Assembly (NCBI GenBank): GCA_903926075.1
Contig: CAIYHQ010000066.1
Span: 1 to 50,130 of the forward strand
Source of the DNA: an uncultured Methanomicrobiales archaeon
Lineage (GTDB): Archaea > Halobacteriota > Methanomicrobia > Methanomicrobiales > Methanospirillaceae
Direction: 5' to 3'
Length of the DNA stretch: 50,130 nt
In this document: piece by piece, positions 1 through 9,003 of the stretch
How the letters are laid out: each line of letters opens with the position of its first letter
How positions within the stretch are numbered: the stretch's first letter is position 1
Program-made: the position numbers and the translations under genes
Notes under the pieces: generated by a model
Database searches by the model: none
The model's input: the letters and a program-made list of their open reading frames with translations, nothing else
What the model was told of the DNA's origin: nothing

Positions 1-220
1 AAAATAGTCAATCCCCTTATTCAAATGGTGGGCTGCCCTGCTCACGTTCCGCATGAATTATGATATAACAGTTGAGTACTTCATTGTTTTGATATGTTAT
101 CACCGCCGTTCAAATTCACTATCTTTCTTGAACTATTTCAGGGTAATGCATGGCAATTTTTGCAATATGCCAGTGATCGCAATAAGAAATATCTGCCCTT
201 ATGACTCATGATAGCTTATT

Positions 221-1810
221 ATGAGGTTCTTCAATACAGCAGGGCCGGTGAATTGTCAGGATCACTACTGTCTCCCTCCGCTTTCACGGTTTGACCTGGT
301 TGAGATCCTGTCCCTCATCGCTCAGAAGAAGTACTTCGTCCTCCATGCTCCCCGGCAGAGTGGAAAGACATCCTGCCTGCTTGCCCTCCGGGATCACCTG
401 AATCGTGAAGGAAACTACACGGCACTCTATATTAATGTTGAGTGCGGCCAGACGGCCAGGGGCGATGTCGGGAGGGGGATAAAGGCAATACTTAGCGAAC
501 TTGCCCTTCAGGCAGACAGGACTCTTGGAGATACTACTCTGCGGGGCCTCATTAATAGCAGTCTTGAAGCGTATGGAGAGGATGCGGCCTTAAAAACAGT
601 TCTTTCAGACTGGTGCCTAAAACTGAACCATCCACTTGTCCTCGCCATCGATGAGGTGGATGCCCTTGTCGGTGATACACTTATCTCCCTTCTTCGTCAG
701 ATTCGTTCGGGCTATCCTGAAAGGCCCTCATCATTTCCTGCTTCAGTTATCCTGTGCGGAGTCCGTGATATCCGTGATTATCGGATCCACTCAGAGAAAG
801 ATCAGGAGATCATAACCGGGGGAAGTGCCTTCAATATCAAGGCAGAGTCACTTCGGCTTGGAAATTTTTCTGACGAGGAGGATAGAACACTGTGCCTGCA
901 GCATACTCGGGAGACTGGCCAGGTGTTTAGTGAAGGTGCTCTTGCAGCTATCTGGCATCTGACCTGCGGTCAGCCTTGGCTCGTTAATGCTCTTGCGTAT
1001 GAGGTCTGTTTCAAACTTGAGGAGGGAAGGGATCGCACGAACCTAATCACCATGTCTCTCGTTATGGATGCAAAAGAGCGTATAATACAACGGAGGGAGA
1101 CGCATCTTGATCAGCTGGTAGACAAGCTGAAAGAAGAGCGTGTCAGAGGAGTTATCGGACCGATTCTTGAAGGTACCATGATTGAGAATGCTGTAAGTGA
1201 AGATGATATTGGCTACGTACAGGACCTCGGTCTTATCACGAGAAGAAGTGAGGGTTTTGTGATTGCAAACCCCATCTACCAGGAGATTATCCCCAGGGCG
1301 ATAACGTATATAACCCAGTTAAACCTTGAACCCGCGGTAAACCCCGCTTGGTTTATCGGCCCCGAAGGGAGACTCGATATAAAACACCTACTTTCTTCTT
1401 TTCAGCAGTTCTATAGAGAGAATTCAGCGAGTTGGACCGATATCGCAAACTACAAAGAAGCTGGCCCACAACTTCTGCTCCAGGCGTTTCTTCAGAGGAT
1501 CGTTAATGGTGGCGGGCAGATAACCCGGGAATATGGCCTTGGTATGGGAAGGACTGATCTCTTCATTCTCTGGCGTCTTCCTTGCGGAAACGTTCAACGG
1601 TTTGTTATCGAATGCAAGGTATTGAGAGGTTTGCGCGAGGCGACAATTACCTCAGGGGTTACCCAGGTGCTCAAATATGCTGACTCCTGCGGTGCAGATG
1701 AGGTATACCTTGTCATCTTTGACGAGACTAAAAAGAAGAGCTGGGATAGGAAAATATATACTGAGACCCGTGAGCAGGGGGGAGTGACAGTAACGGTGTT
1801 TGGGATGTGA
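221..1810 (+). CDS. AAA ATPase fused to a C-terminal PD-(D/E)XK nuclease-like domain
   Basis: A 529-residue protein. The N-terminal P-loop ATPase has a Walker A motif APRQSGKT (K49) and a Walker B LVLAIDEVDAL near residue 140, as in the archaeal STAND-like/AAA ATPase group. The C-terminal part resembles a PD-(D/E)XK nuclease: D446 in GRTDLF, then E464 and K466 in the strand VIECK, so the catalytic triad looks intact. These proteins are common in methanogens and of unsettled role; defence, DNA processing or selfish-element functions have been suggested for relatives. It stands alone, with no partner gene, 220 bases from the window edge. By eye its GC content and codon use (many C/G third positions) are higher than those of the AT-richer genes to its right, which suggests separate acquisition. 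The two-domain reading is confident; the cellular role is unknown. Confidence 0.8.
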   Translation: MRFFNTAGPVNCQDHYCLPPLSRFDLVEILSLIAQKKYFVLHAPRQSGKTSCLLALRDHLNREGNYTALYINVECGQTARGDVGRGIKAILSELALQADRTLGDTTLRGLINSSLEAYGEDAALKTVLSDWCLKLNHPLVLAIDEVDALVGDTLISLLRQIRSGYPERPSSFPASVILCGVRDIRDYRIHSEKDQEIITGGSAFNIKAESLRLGNFSDEEDRTLCLQHTRETGQVFSEGALAAIWHLTCGQPWLVNALAYEVCFKLEEGRDRTNLITMSLVMDAKERIIQRRETHLDQLVDKLKEERVRGVIGPILEGTMIENAVSEDDIGYVQDLGLITRRSEGFVIANPIYQEIIPRAITYITQLNLEPAVNPAWFIGPEGRLDIKHLLSSFQQFYRENSASWTDIANYKEAGPQLLLQAFLQRIVNGGGQITREYGLGMGRTDLFILWRLPCGNVQRFVIECKVLRGLREATITSGVTQVLKYADSCGADEVYLVIFDETKKKSWDRKIYTETREQGGVTVTVFGM

Positions 1811-1916
1811 TGGCGGTACTCTGTTGAAGACTTAGACCCAGCATCGTTTGACCACCCGCCTTTTTGTCCTGGACTTCACGTACCTTTTTCTCTCTCGTAA
1901 TGATGAGTGATCATTT

Positions 1917-2639
1917 TCAATCAGATAAATATCCTCCCCTCTTTAATTTCCGTGAAAGCCAGACAGAACTGTATACCATGTTTTTAAGGTCTTCTCCAAT
2001 GTACTTATTATTCTCAATCTGGCCCCAATCTTTAGTTGTATCTTCATCATTCTCTCCCACCCATGATGCAATAGCAACTTCAGGAGTATGAAATCCAAGC
2101 CACGAGAAAAAGTTAAGAAGGTTTCCTGCTACGTGCTGAATACCATCCACATGACCTATTATAATAAGGCCAATTACCTTATTGTGAATTAGACGGTTCC
2201 CAAACCAGGAATACTGGTTCTCAATGCAGTTCATCCTCTCAATAAATTTCTGGACCAGGGCTGTGTGATTGTTCCACCTGATGGGGGTTGCGAGTATGAG
2301 AATGTCTGCTGCAAAAACGGCGTCATAGACTTTCTGCATCTCGTCATCTTCATATTTCAAAGAACTTTGACATGGATAAGTACAATATGAGGGATTTTCC
2401 GAATAATTTCCTTCGCAATCATAAATTTTTAGATCTTTTACGCGGATAAATTCTGTATCACAACCGAATGATGAAAATATCTCCAATGACCGTATCAGGA
2501 GCTTTTCAGTTTTGCTCATGCCGGAAATCTGCCTGCTTGAACCGGAAATTCCAAGGACTTTTTGTCCAATTCCAGTATCTGAATCGGGTACACGGACAGA
2601 ATCGTAACCTAATTTATGACCAACCAAAGGTGCAGGCAT
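1917..2639 (-). CDS. flavodoxin-fold NAD(P)H-dependent FMN reductase family protein
   Basis: A 240-residue protein of the NADPH-dependent FMN reductase/iron-sulfur flavoprotein superfamily. After about 26 extra N-terminal residues comes the first strand and FMN-phosphate loop (KVLGISGSSR, about 27-36). The region ILATPIRWNNHTALVQKF is the usual second flavin-contacting segment. Cysteines occur in the middle (CEGN...YCTYPC), but the compact four-Cys cluster of true iron-sulfur flavoproteins is not seen, so a flavin-only redox protein is more likely. It is transcribed away from the DUF2769/thioredoxin/CcdA genes on its right, hinting at a shared redox theme. No clear ribosome binding site precedes the ATG, and the true start could be a little downstream. 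The partner and substrate are unknown. Confidence 0.8.
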   Translation of the reverse strand: MPAPLVGHKLGYDSVRVPDSDTGIGQKVLGISGSSRQISGMSKTEKLLIRSLEIFSSFGCDTEFIRVKDLKIYDCEGNYSENPSYCTYPCQSSLKYEDDEMQKVYDAVFAADILILATPIRWNNHTALVQKFIERMNCIENQYSWFGNRLIHNKVIGLIIIGHVDGIQHVAGNLLNFFSWLGFHTPEVAIASWVGENDEDTTKDWGQIENNKYIGEDLKNMVYSSVWLSRKLKRGGYLSD

Positions 2640-2702
2640 AGAAATAGTATTAGAGGGAGAACTTTATCACTTTCGTGGTCCCTATCATAAAATCAGGATT
2701 CC

Positions 2703-2939
2703 ATGGAAAAACAGAGTGAAAAGATCTGTATATGTTCAGAGTGTCCGACATATACACTTTGTGCAGCAGAATGCGGAGAGCTATTTTATTGTTATGAAGG
2801 AAATAGCCCGAACTGCATATCGATTATGCAGGTCTGTATTTGTCCAAACTGTAATGTATGGAAGGACGACCTGATGAAAAAGGGGTACTATTGTGTGAAA
2901 GGGAGTGAAAGTATGTTAACAGGAGATAATGCCCTCTAA
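2703..2939 (+). CDS. small cysteine-rich DUF2769 family protein
   Basis: A 78-residue protein with eleven cysteines, arranged as CxC, CPxC-like and CxCPxC clusters. This matches the DUF2769 family found mainly in methanogens and related anaerobes. The spacing suggests binding of zinc or an iron-sulfur cluster, but the family has no established function that I know of. It begins with an ATG 63 bases from the divergently transcribed flavoprotein and lies 40 bases before the thioredoxin-like gene, so it may belong to the same redox group. The family call is good; the function is not known. Confidence 0.75.
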   Translation: MEKQSEKICICSECPTYTLCAAECGELFYCYEGNSPNCISIMQVCICPNCNVWKDDLMKKGYYCVKGSESMLTGDNAL

Positions 2940-2979
2940 ACAAAATCATTATCCACAATCATAACGACTTATTATTAGA

Positions 2980-3591
2980 ATGAACAAGAATAATCTCCTT
3001 ATTTTGATTATAGCATTAATCGCGGTTATTTGTGTAGCAAGCCTTGCCATGCTTGCAAAAAGTCCGGATATCAGCTCACCCGCAACTTCTCAAAAAACTG
3101 GACCAGTAAGTGTTCCCACAGCAACCCTTTCGCAGACCGGGTTGAATGGACCAGATTTGACATGGCTCCATGCCAGGATAACTGATGTAAATACTGGTGG
3201 TGACTTCACACTGGGGGATAATTTTGGAAAACCAGTACTGGTATTACTATTTACACTAAGCTGTCCAATCTGCGTTGAACAGCAAAAGGCGATAATGTCG
3301 CTTAAAAAAGAATATGGAAATGATTTTATTTTTGTTGGCCTTGTCGCGGATCCGAATGAGAAACCTGAAAATGTAAAAAATTATCTGAAACAGCATAATT
3401 TTGGTGACAGTAAATATGCAATAATGAGTTATGATTTAGGGCAACCTATGGTAGATGAATATGGGATTGGGATTGTAACTCCGGCTAATGCACCCTTGAT
3501 TGTAATTTGCAACGGAACCAAGGTGAACAGGTTCGGATGGGGTATAAAATCAGAATCAATGATAAAAGAAGGTCTGTTTTCAGTCTGCTAG
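2980..3591 (+). CDS. membrane-anchored thioredoxin-like (TlpA/ResA-type) protein
   Basis: A 203-residue protein. An N-terminal hydrophobic segment (about 5-27) is a signal anchor, followed by a Ser/Thr/Pro-rich linker and a thioredoxin fold from about residue 60. The redox-active pair is CPIC (C95, C98), with the TlpA-like context VLLFTLSCPIC. It is probably an extracytoplasmic thiol-disulfide protein tethered to the membrane. The next gene, a CcdA-like membrane protein, starts one base after this stop codon; CcdA proteins pass electrons from cytoplasmic thioredoxin to such exported partners, so the two probably form a reducing pathway. A cis-Pro-like position is seen in TPANAPL near residue 168. 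The start has no clear Shine-Dalgarno sequence. Confidence 0.85.
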   Translation: MNKNNLLILIIALIAVICVASLAMLAKSPDISSPATSQKTGPVSVPTATLSQTGLNGPDLTWLHARITDVNTGGDFTLGDNFGKPVLVLLFTLSCPICVEQQKAIMSLKKEYGNDFIFVGLVADPNEKPENVKNYLKQHNFGDSKYAIMSYDLGQPMVDEYGIGIVTPANAPLIVICNGTKVNRFGWGIKSESMIKEGLFSVC

Positions 3592-3592
3592 T

Positions 3593-4255
3593 ATGGATAT
3601 AATCTCAAACTGGGCCCTTTCTTTCCTGGCAGGGCTCCTTTCCCCTCTGGGTGCAGTCTGTGTCCTTCCTTTATACCCGGGTTTCCTGAGTTATCTTGCG
3701 GGTTCAGAAGAAAATGGAGGACGTAAAGTAAATCCATTACTGCTTGGGATTATTATCACGGCTGGAATAATGACTGCAATGCTCGCTGTTGGATTTCTTT
3801 TTGTATTTCTTCTTAAAGAATCGCTTTCATCAGCTGCTGGAATAATTTCGAGAGCTGCTTTTATTCTCCTTCTTATAATCTCAATTTTTCTTATAACCGG
3901 CATTTCCATACCTAATAAATTTCCATCCCTTCCACTACCGAGGTGGAGGAATAAATTCGCAGGTGCTTTTTTATATGGCATTCTGTTCGGATTTATTATA
4001 ATTCCGTGCAATCCTGCACCAATGGTGGTAGTTTTTGGAATGAGTACCACCGTGTCATCATTTCTTTCTAACCTGGTAAGTTTTTTTTTATTTGGGTTTG
4101 GCATGGCATTGCCTCTGCTTGCAATAGCCGTCATTTCTCTTGAAAAGGGGCAGATGTTTACAAAATTTTTAATAACTAGAAGGAGGGCGCTAAATTTTGT
4201 AACCGGTATTTTCATGGCTGTTATTGCACTTTATTACCTCTTCTTCGTCTTTTAG
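3593..4255 (+). CDS. ccdA: CcdA-like thiol-disulfide electron carrier, membrane protein
   Basis: A 220-residue, very hydrophobic protein with about six transmembrane segments, of the CcdA/DsbD transmembrane family. Signature regions are LSPLGAVCVLPLYPGFLSYL near the N terminus (C23) and IPCNPAP in the middle (C139); two membrane-embedded cysteines are the redox pair expected for this family. It follows the thioredoxin-like gene after one base and is surely cotranscribed. The likely role is moving reducing equivalents across the membrane to the exported thioredoxin-like partner, for cytochrome maturation or disulfide reduction. No cytochrome maturation genes lie nearby, so the final acceptor is not evident. 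Confidence 0.85.
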   Translation: MDIISNWALSFLAGLLSPLGAVCVLPLYPGFLSYLAGSEENGGRKVNPLLLGIIITAGIMTAMLAVGFLFVFLLKESLSSAAGIISRAAFILLLIISIFLITGISIPNKFPSLPLPRWRNKFAGAFLYGILFGFIIIPCNPAPMVVVFGMSTTVSSFLSNLVSFFLFGFGMALPLLAIAVISLEKGQMFTKFLITRRRALNFVTGIFMAVIALYYLFFVF

Positions 4256-4372
4256 TCTGGTTTTTTTTAGTGACTAATTTTCTTTGTGAAATTATACAAG
4301 TTCAGCTTAATCAGATATGCAGGACAACATTATCTATCAATAAATAAAACGATTTAACAGGGAGTTAAGGTT

Positions 4373-5953
4373 GTGAACTCTGAAAAAAAGTCGGGCCTGG
4401 AATGGGAGATGTACAGGCTTTTAGGGACTGATGTGCTTTCTTACAGATTTATAGTACCCTATAATGATTCTGTTTTTGTGGGCGATATTTTTAAAATAAT
4501 GGATAATAACCAGAATTATACTTTCTTTGCCAAAGTAACCGGTATAAAACATGGCAGTTCTTTTCTGAATCTCGAAAAGGATAGGGAAATTTCAGGTATT
4601 CCCACCTTTAGTGCGAAAGAATCATGGCAGTCAGTTGAAGCATATCCATTAGGATTTTTTGATAGTTCCGGGAACTTCAACCTTCCCAGGACTCTTCCTG
4701 CAAGGTGTTCGAAAGTTGTTCGTCCAACCCAGGAAGACCTGATGTTTCTTCGAAAAGTCATGGGAGGAATTGAGATCGGGACAATGATCTCCGGGTCCGG
4801 AGTAATTAAAGACCTCACTGTTGCCCTCCCTGAGCGGGTACTAGTGCAACATATGGGCGTTTTTGCTACAACTGGTATGGGAAAAAGTAATTTTATGAAG
4901 GTTTTTTGCGCATCTGCAATGAAATCCCGTAAATTCGGCCTGCTTATTGTTGACCCGCACGGTGAATACATCGGTGGTTTAAGGGGGATATCGGGTGAGA
5001 TAATGCAAGGACTTTACCATTATGAAAAGGGGAGAGATGGCCTTGATATCTTCTCTATTCGTCCCCAGCGTGACAGGGAACAGTATGGGATGAAAGAGCT
5101 TTTCATTGAGTATGATGATTTCAGAATGACTGACCTGGGTCTCTTGTATGAATTATCAGGTTATATTCTCGATATTGTTGAATCCCTTGATACATTTAAG
5201 GGTAGCGACATTATCGATTTTTTTATGAATGAAGGTATGGATTCACTTCCTTCGGCTTCAAAGACTACGAGCGGAGTGAGTTTTCATCCTGCTATTGCTG
5301 ATATCATAAGAGGTTCAAACCCTGGTGCCGGCAGAGTCATTGAAGGAAGAGTAAAAAATTTACAAAGAACAAGTTCCCGTTTTTTTAGAAAGAACGGTTC
5401 TTCCATAACTGATATTTTAAAAAGTCTTTATCAGAACAAGGTGGTTCTGATTGATATCCCAGGTTTAGATGAACGCAGCGAACTATTTTTGCTCTCTGCT
5501 ATCGTCAGAAAAATCCTGTATTTCCATGAAGAAGCTGCAAATCAGATGGGTGCAGACCTCTGGACTGTTGAACCAAAACAGGTTCTTATTACAATTGAGG
5601 AAGCCCAGAGAGTGCTTGGCCCAAAAGCACCTGACACCGGAATTTTTCGTGAATGTGCAATGGAGGGGCGTAAGTTCGGAGTTGGTCTGTGCGTTATAAC
5701 ACAACAGCCGAAAAATATAGATCAAAGAATCCTTGCCCAGATCAATACGTTTGTTGTGATGGGCCTGTCCGATAAAAAAGATAGGGATACAATTGCAGAG
5801 AGCGCAAAGCAGGACCTTCACCACCTGGATACAGAGATTCAGACTCTGGGGAGAGGAGATGCAATAATAAGCACCATAGGTATTCCTTTTCCGATAAGTA
5901 CAAGAATACATCTTTTTGAAAATTACCTTAAAGAGTTAAATAAAAAGGGATGA
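4373..5953 (+). CDS. HerA-like hexameric ATPase/helicase (DUF87)
   Basis: A 526-residue FtsK/HerA-superfamily ATPase. An N-terminal beta-rich HAS-barrel-like part (to about 140) precedes Walker A (TTGMGKS, K171), a strand with LLIVDPHGEY typical of HerA, a second acidic motif ITIEEAQRVLGP, and a C-terminal sensor/arginine-finger region with ITQQPKNID. HerA enzymes translocate DNA and normally act with the NurA nuclease in end resection beside Mre11-Rad50. None of these partners is in the window, so this may be a HerA-like paralog with another role. The start is GTG at 4373, preceded by GGAG (4361-4364). The following MBL gene runs on the opposite strand and converges with it. Confidence 0.85.
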   Translation: MNSEKKSGLEWEMYRLLGTDVLSYRFIVPYNDSVFVGDIFKIMDNNQNYTFFAKVTGIKHGSSFLNLEKDREISGIPTFSAKESWQSVEAYPLGFFDSSGNFNLPRTLPARCSKVVRPTQEDLMFLRKVMGGIEIGTMISGSGVIKDLTVALPERVLVQHMGVFATTGMGKSNFMKVFCASAMKSRKFGLLIVDPHGEYIGGLRGISGEIMQGLYHYEKGRDGLDIFSIRPQRDREQYGMKELFIEYDDFRMTDLGLLYELSGYILDIVESLDTFKGSDIIDFFMNEGMDSLPSASKTTSGVSFHPAIADIIRGSNPGAGRVIEGRVKNLQRTSSRFFRKNGSSITDILKSLYQNKVVLIDIPGLDERSELFLLSAIVRKILYFHEEAANQMGADLWTVEPKQVLITIEEAQRVLGPKAPDTGIFRECAMEGRKFGVGLCVITQQPKNIDQRILAQINTFVVMGLSDKKDRDTIAESAKQDLHHLDTEIQTLGRGDAIISTIGIPFPISTRIHLFENYLKELNKKG

Positions 5954-5959
5954 TGAGAA

Positions 5960-6694
5960 TTAAACAGAGAGAAATGCTTTCTTCACGTTCTCAAATATAT
6001 TTCCATGACCAGGTATTATGTAATCTGCAACTTTAATAATTCTCATGTAACTGTCCATTGAAAGGCTGTGGGAGAGAAAATCCGGATTAAATTCCCAGAA
6101 CTTTTCAAGATAATAGTATACTGGCGTTACTATTGCATCTCCTGCAATCACCACTTTAATGCAATCATGAAATAACTGAAATTCACGCGATTTATTTCTT
6201 ACAAAACTGTCGGCTGGAACCAGTTCAACTATCAGTGATGAATGGTCGCGTGTGTGTCCAGGTGTGGAGATGACCTGAACTCCTTTTGTAATTGTTTGTC
6301 CATGTTTTGCCCTTGTAAATTCAAATGAACCTATCTCATTTTTCTGTCCACCCATTACAATTTCAGCTGAAGAGAAGAGTTCATGGTTATTAATATGATC
6401 TCCATGGGGGTGTGTTATAAATAACAGATCAATATCTTTTGGTGATAACCCAAGCAAATGCAATGAGTGAGTAAGAGTGCGTTTATTCTCACGATAATTA
6501 GTCTCTTTATCAGTGTAAAGGTAATCAAAACCAGTATCAACGACAATTCTTATATCTGATTCAATATAGGTTACAGTCGAACCCCCGCCGGTTCCGGATT
6601 CATGTTTCAGGGTTGAACTCCGAAAGTCACCACTTTCAAATCCTTCTATTGTGACATTTCCCTCCTTTAAAATCTTTAAAGACTGAACCGCCAT
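5960..6694 (-). CDS. MBL-fold metallo-hydrolase
   Basis: A 244-residue metallo-beta-lactamase-fold protein. The metal-binding HxHxDH motif is HPHGDH within FITHPHGDHINN; further ligands are STPGHTRDH, GDAIV and the terminal PGHG. The zinc site therefore looks complete. The arrangement resembles the general hydrolase group (glyoxalase II-like or lactonase-like), whose substrates cannot be read from sequence. It starts 36 bases after the end of aroC on the same strand and ends 6 bases from the convergent HerA-like gene. It could be read through from the aro operon, but nothing links it to aromatic synthesis. Confidence 0.8.
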   Translation of the reverse strand: MAVQSLKILKEGNVTIEGFESGDFRSSTLKHESGTGGGSTVTYIESDIRIVVDTGFDYLYTDKETNYRENKRTLTHSLHLLGLSPKDIDLLFITHPHGDHINNHELFSSAEIVMGGQKNEIGSFEFTRAKHGQTITKGVQVISTPGHTRDHSSLIVELVPADSFVRNKSREFQLFHDCIKVVIAGDAIVTPVYYYLEKFWEFNPDFLSHSLSMDSYMRIIKVADYIIPGHGNIFENVKKAFLSV

Positions 6695-6730
6695 TGAAAT
6701 AAATCTACCTTTTATTCATTAGTGATTGAA

Positions 6731-7738
6731 TTAATGAAATTCTTTGGAAAGTCCAATAATTTTCTTTTGATTTATCAGGGCATCGGCAAGTACAAGTGCA
6801 AGCATTGATTCTGCAACAACAAGTACGCGGGGAACGATACAGGGGTCATGTCTTCCACCAATTGAAATTTTTTGAGATTTATTATGGATATCAACTGTAT
6901 TTTGCTCTTTATCAATCGAAGGAGTCGGTTTTATTGCAAGCCTTGCAATTATATCCTGCCCTGTACTGATTCCACCCAGGATTCCGCCAGCATTATTTGA
7001 ACAAAACCCCTCTTCTGTAATCTGATCATTATTCTCACTTCCTAATAGTTTTGATGCGAGAAATCCATTCCCTATTTCAACACCCTTCACTGAGCCGATA
7101 CTCATCATCGCCCAGGCAATCAAGGCATCAAGTTTTCCAAAGACCGGGTCACCAAGACCCGGAGGGCACCCTCTCGCTTTTACTTCAATTATTCCCCCGA
7201 CTGAATCCCCTTGTTCCTTTGCTTTGATTATCTCGTACTGGAACCTCTTTTCATCAGAAGTTCCATGAATTTCGCAAATTTTGCTCTCAATTATTATTCC
7301 ATATCCTGAAATACACCGAAGTGCTACTACCCCGGCTGCGACACGGGCTGCAGTTTCCCGTCCTGAACTTCTCCCGCCACCTCTGTGGTCGCGTATCCCG
7401 TATTTATGATAATATGTGAAATCAGCATGTCCTGGTCGAAAAACGGTCTTTAATAAATCATAATCGCCTGGATTCATGGAATTGTTTCTGATTATCAGAG
7501 CTATCGGCGTTCCAGTAGTTTTCTCTTCAAATACACCTGACGCGATAATAACCCGGTCCTCCTCATTCCTTGGAGAGACGAGTGGACCTGTACCTGGCCT
7601 TCTTCTGGACATTAATTCAATAAAATCTGTTTCTTTCAGGGAGACTCCAGGTGGACAGCCGTCAATGATAACTCCAAGGCATGGTCCGTGACTTTCCCCA
7701 AATGTAGTAACCCGAAAACTCGTTCCAAAAGTATTCAT
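6731..7738 (-). CDS. aroC: chorismate synthase
   Basis: Chorismate synthase converts 5-enolpyruvylshikimate 3-phosphate to chorismate using reduced FMN, the last step of the common aromatic pathway. The 335-residue protein is of normal length for the archaeal/short form. The family signatures are present: the N-terminal [48 protein letters not shown] and the central [18 protein letters not shown]. The ATG overlaps the stop of the aroK-aroE fusion by four bases (ATGA), so translation is probably coupled. It is the last gene of the aro operon. Confidence 0.97.
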   Translation of the reverse strand: MNTFGTSFRVTTFGESHGPCLGVIIDGCPPGVSLKETDFIELMSRRRPGTGPLVSPRNEEDRVIIASGVFEEKTTGTPIALIIRNNSMNPGDYDLLKTVFRPGHADFTYYHKYGIRDHRGGGRSSGRETAARVAAGVVALRCISGYGIIIESKICEIHGTSDEKRFQYEIIKAKEQGDSVGGIIEVKARGCPPGLGDPVFGKLDALIAWAMMSIGSVKGVEIGNGFLASKLLGSENNDQITEEGFCSNNAGGILGGISTGQDIIARLAIKPTPSIDKEQNTVDIHNKSQKISIGGRHDPCIVPRVLVVAESMLALVLADALINQKKIIGLSKEFH

Positions 7739-9003
7739 GTTAATATTTCCTTTATCCTTTCAAGAGGGACATCTATTCCAGTGAAGAGTCTGAACTGGTG
7801 TTTCGCCTGAACTGCAAACATCTCTGTCCCTGGAATCGTTTTAGCCCCTCTTTTCATTGCTTCCTTAATAAGGGGAGTTTCTTTTGGGGTATATACCAGA
7901 TCAAAAACTGTCATCTCTTCATTAATAATATCAGGATTTACCGGTATCCCCTCTCCGTTCATTCCCAATGGAGTCGAGTTTATAAGCAGGTCAGGTTTGA
8001 TATCTCCAATTTTTGAAATATCTGCCGCTTTACAATGGAACTGGTCGCGAATTTTATATGCTTTCTCAATTGTCCTGTTCACAACTGTAACATCAATACC
8101 CATTGAAAGGAGCCCGTATACTGCTGCAACTGCTGCCCCACCGGCCCCGATTACAACAGAATTTGCACCTTCAAAAGAGGAGAGAGGTTCAACAATACCT
8201 TTCCAGTCTGTGTTGTGACCAATAAGGGAATTTTCACACCTGACAATACTATTTACTGCACCAATCTCACGGGCTTCTTTACTTAATACATCACAATATT
8301 TTACAGCCGTGTTTTTGAATGGAATAGTGACAGTAAGTCCTTTCAAAGGTAATTTGAAAACATTTTCGATTATACTGTTAAAATCGTTATTTTCAAACCT
8401 TAAATACCGATAAGGAAGTTTGTATAGAGAGAAAAGCTTGTTGTAAAGCTCCGGGCTTCTGCTATGTCCGCATGGGTTGCAGGCAATTCCGCAGATACGT
8501 TGAACTGGGGAAAGTTCCTGCATAATCTTCTCAACAACCTGATCAGGAGTCAGATCGTCTGTATTTATACAGATATCTGAAAAAGCCTGGTATAGGACAC
8601 ATCTCTCTTTCAGGACTTTTTTAATTTCTTCAAGAAGAGGAAGATCTGTCAGTTTTGGACGTGAATTGTCATTGGTTCTTGATAATATGGTTTTTGTTCC
8701 TGCAGTAAGCAGAATCACTATCCCATCTTCTCTTAAAACCTTGATATTTTCAGGTGAGAGGACTACACCTCCACCAGTACTGATAACACCGTGAAATGTC
8801 CTGAGTGAATTAATTAATTCTTTTTCTATAGTTCTGAATGCTTCTTCTCCTTCATTTTGAAATATCTCATGTATTGTGGAACCAGTTTTCACTTCAATCG
8901 CGTTATCCGTATCTAAAAAATGGAGTTTTAAGTTCTCTGCAAGCTTTTTTCCAGTCTCAGTCTTTCCGACTCCACGGTATCCGGTCAGGACAATCTTTGG
9001 CAA
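7735..9003 (-). CDS. aroK-aroE fusion: bifunctional shikimate kinase / shikimate dehydrogenase
   Basis: A 422-residue fusion. Residues about 1-165 are a bacterial-type (P-loop NMP-kinase fold) shikimate kinase: Walker A TGYRGVGKT, DTDNAI for shikimate binding, STGGGVVLSPEN and the lid arginine region. Residues about 170-422 are shikimate dehydrogenase: CGHSRSPELYNKLF for shikimate binding, LTVTIPFKN with the catalytic Lys, NTDWKG, the NADP loop GAGGAAVAAVYG and NSTPLGMNG. It would reduce dehydroshikimate and phosphorylate the product, two consecutive steps. Many archaea instead use an unrelated GHMP-type kinase, so the AroK type is notable. It overlaps aroA by 19 bases and aroC by 4. Both active sites look intact. 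Confidence 0.95.
   Translation of the reverse strand: MPKIVLTGYRGVGKTETGKKLAENLKLHFLDTDNAIEVKTGSTIHEIFQNEGEEAFRTIEKELINSLRTFHGVISTGGGVVLSPENIKVLREDGIVILLTAGTKTILSRTNDNSRPKLTDLPLLEEIKKVLKERCVLYQAFSDICINTDDLTPDQVVEKIMQELSPVQRICGIACNPCGHSRSPELYNKLFSLYKLPYRYLRFENNDFNSIIENVFKLPLKGLTVTIPFKNTAVKYCDVLSKEAREIGAVNSIVRCENSLIGHNTDWKGIVEPLSSFEGANSVVIGAGGAAVAAVYGLLSMGIDVTVVNRTIEKAYKIRDQFHCKAADISKIGDIKPDLLINSTPLGMNGEGIPVNPDIINEEMTVFDLVYTPKETPLIKEAMKRGAKTIPGTEMFAVQAKHQFRLFTGIDVPLERIKEILT

Noticed and set aside
1864-2091. Short plus-strand open frame after the ATPase-nuclease gene
   Set aside because: It lies mostly opposite the flavodoxin-fold gene, which has clear motifs, and its translation resembles nothing known.
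3691-4215. Long open frame on the minus strand opposite the CcdA-like gene
   Set aside because: It is the antisense of a membrane protein gene with clear family motifs; its translation resembles no family and is low-complexity in places.
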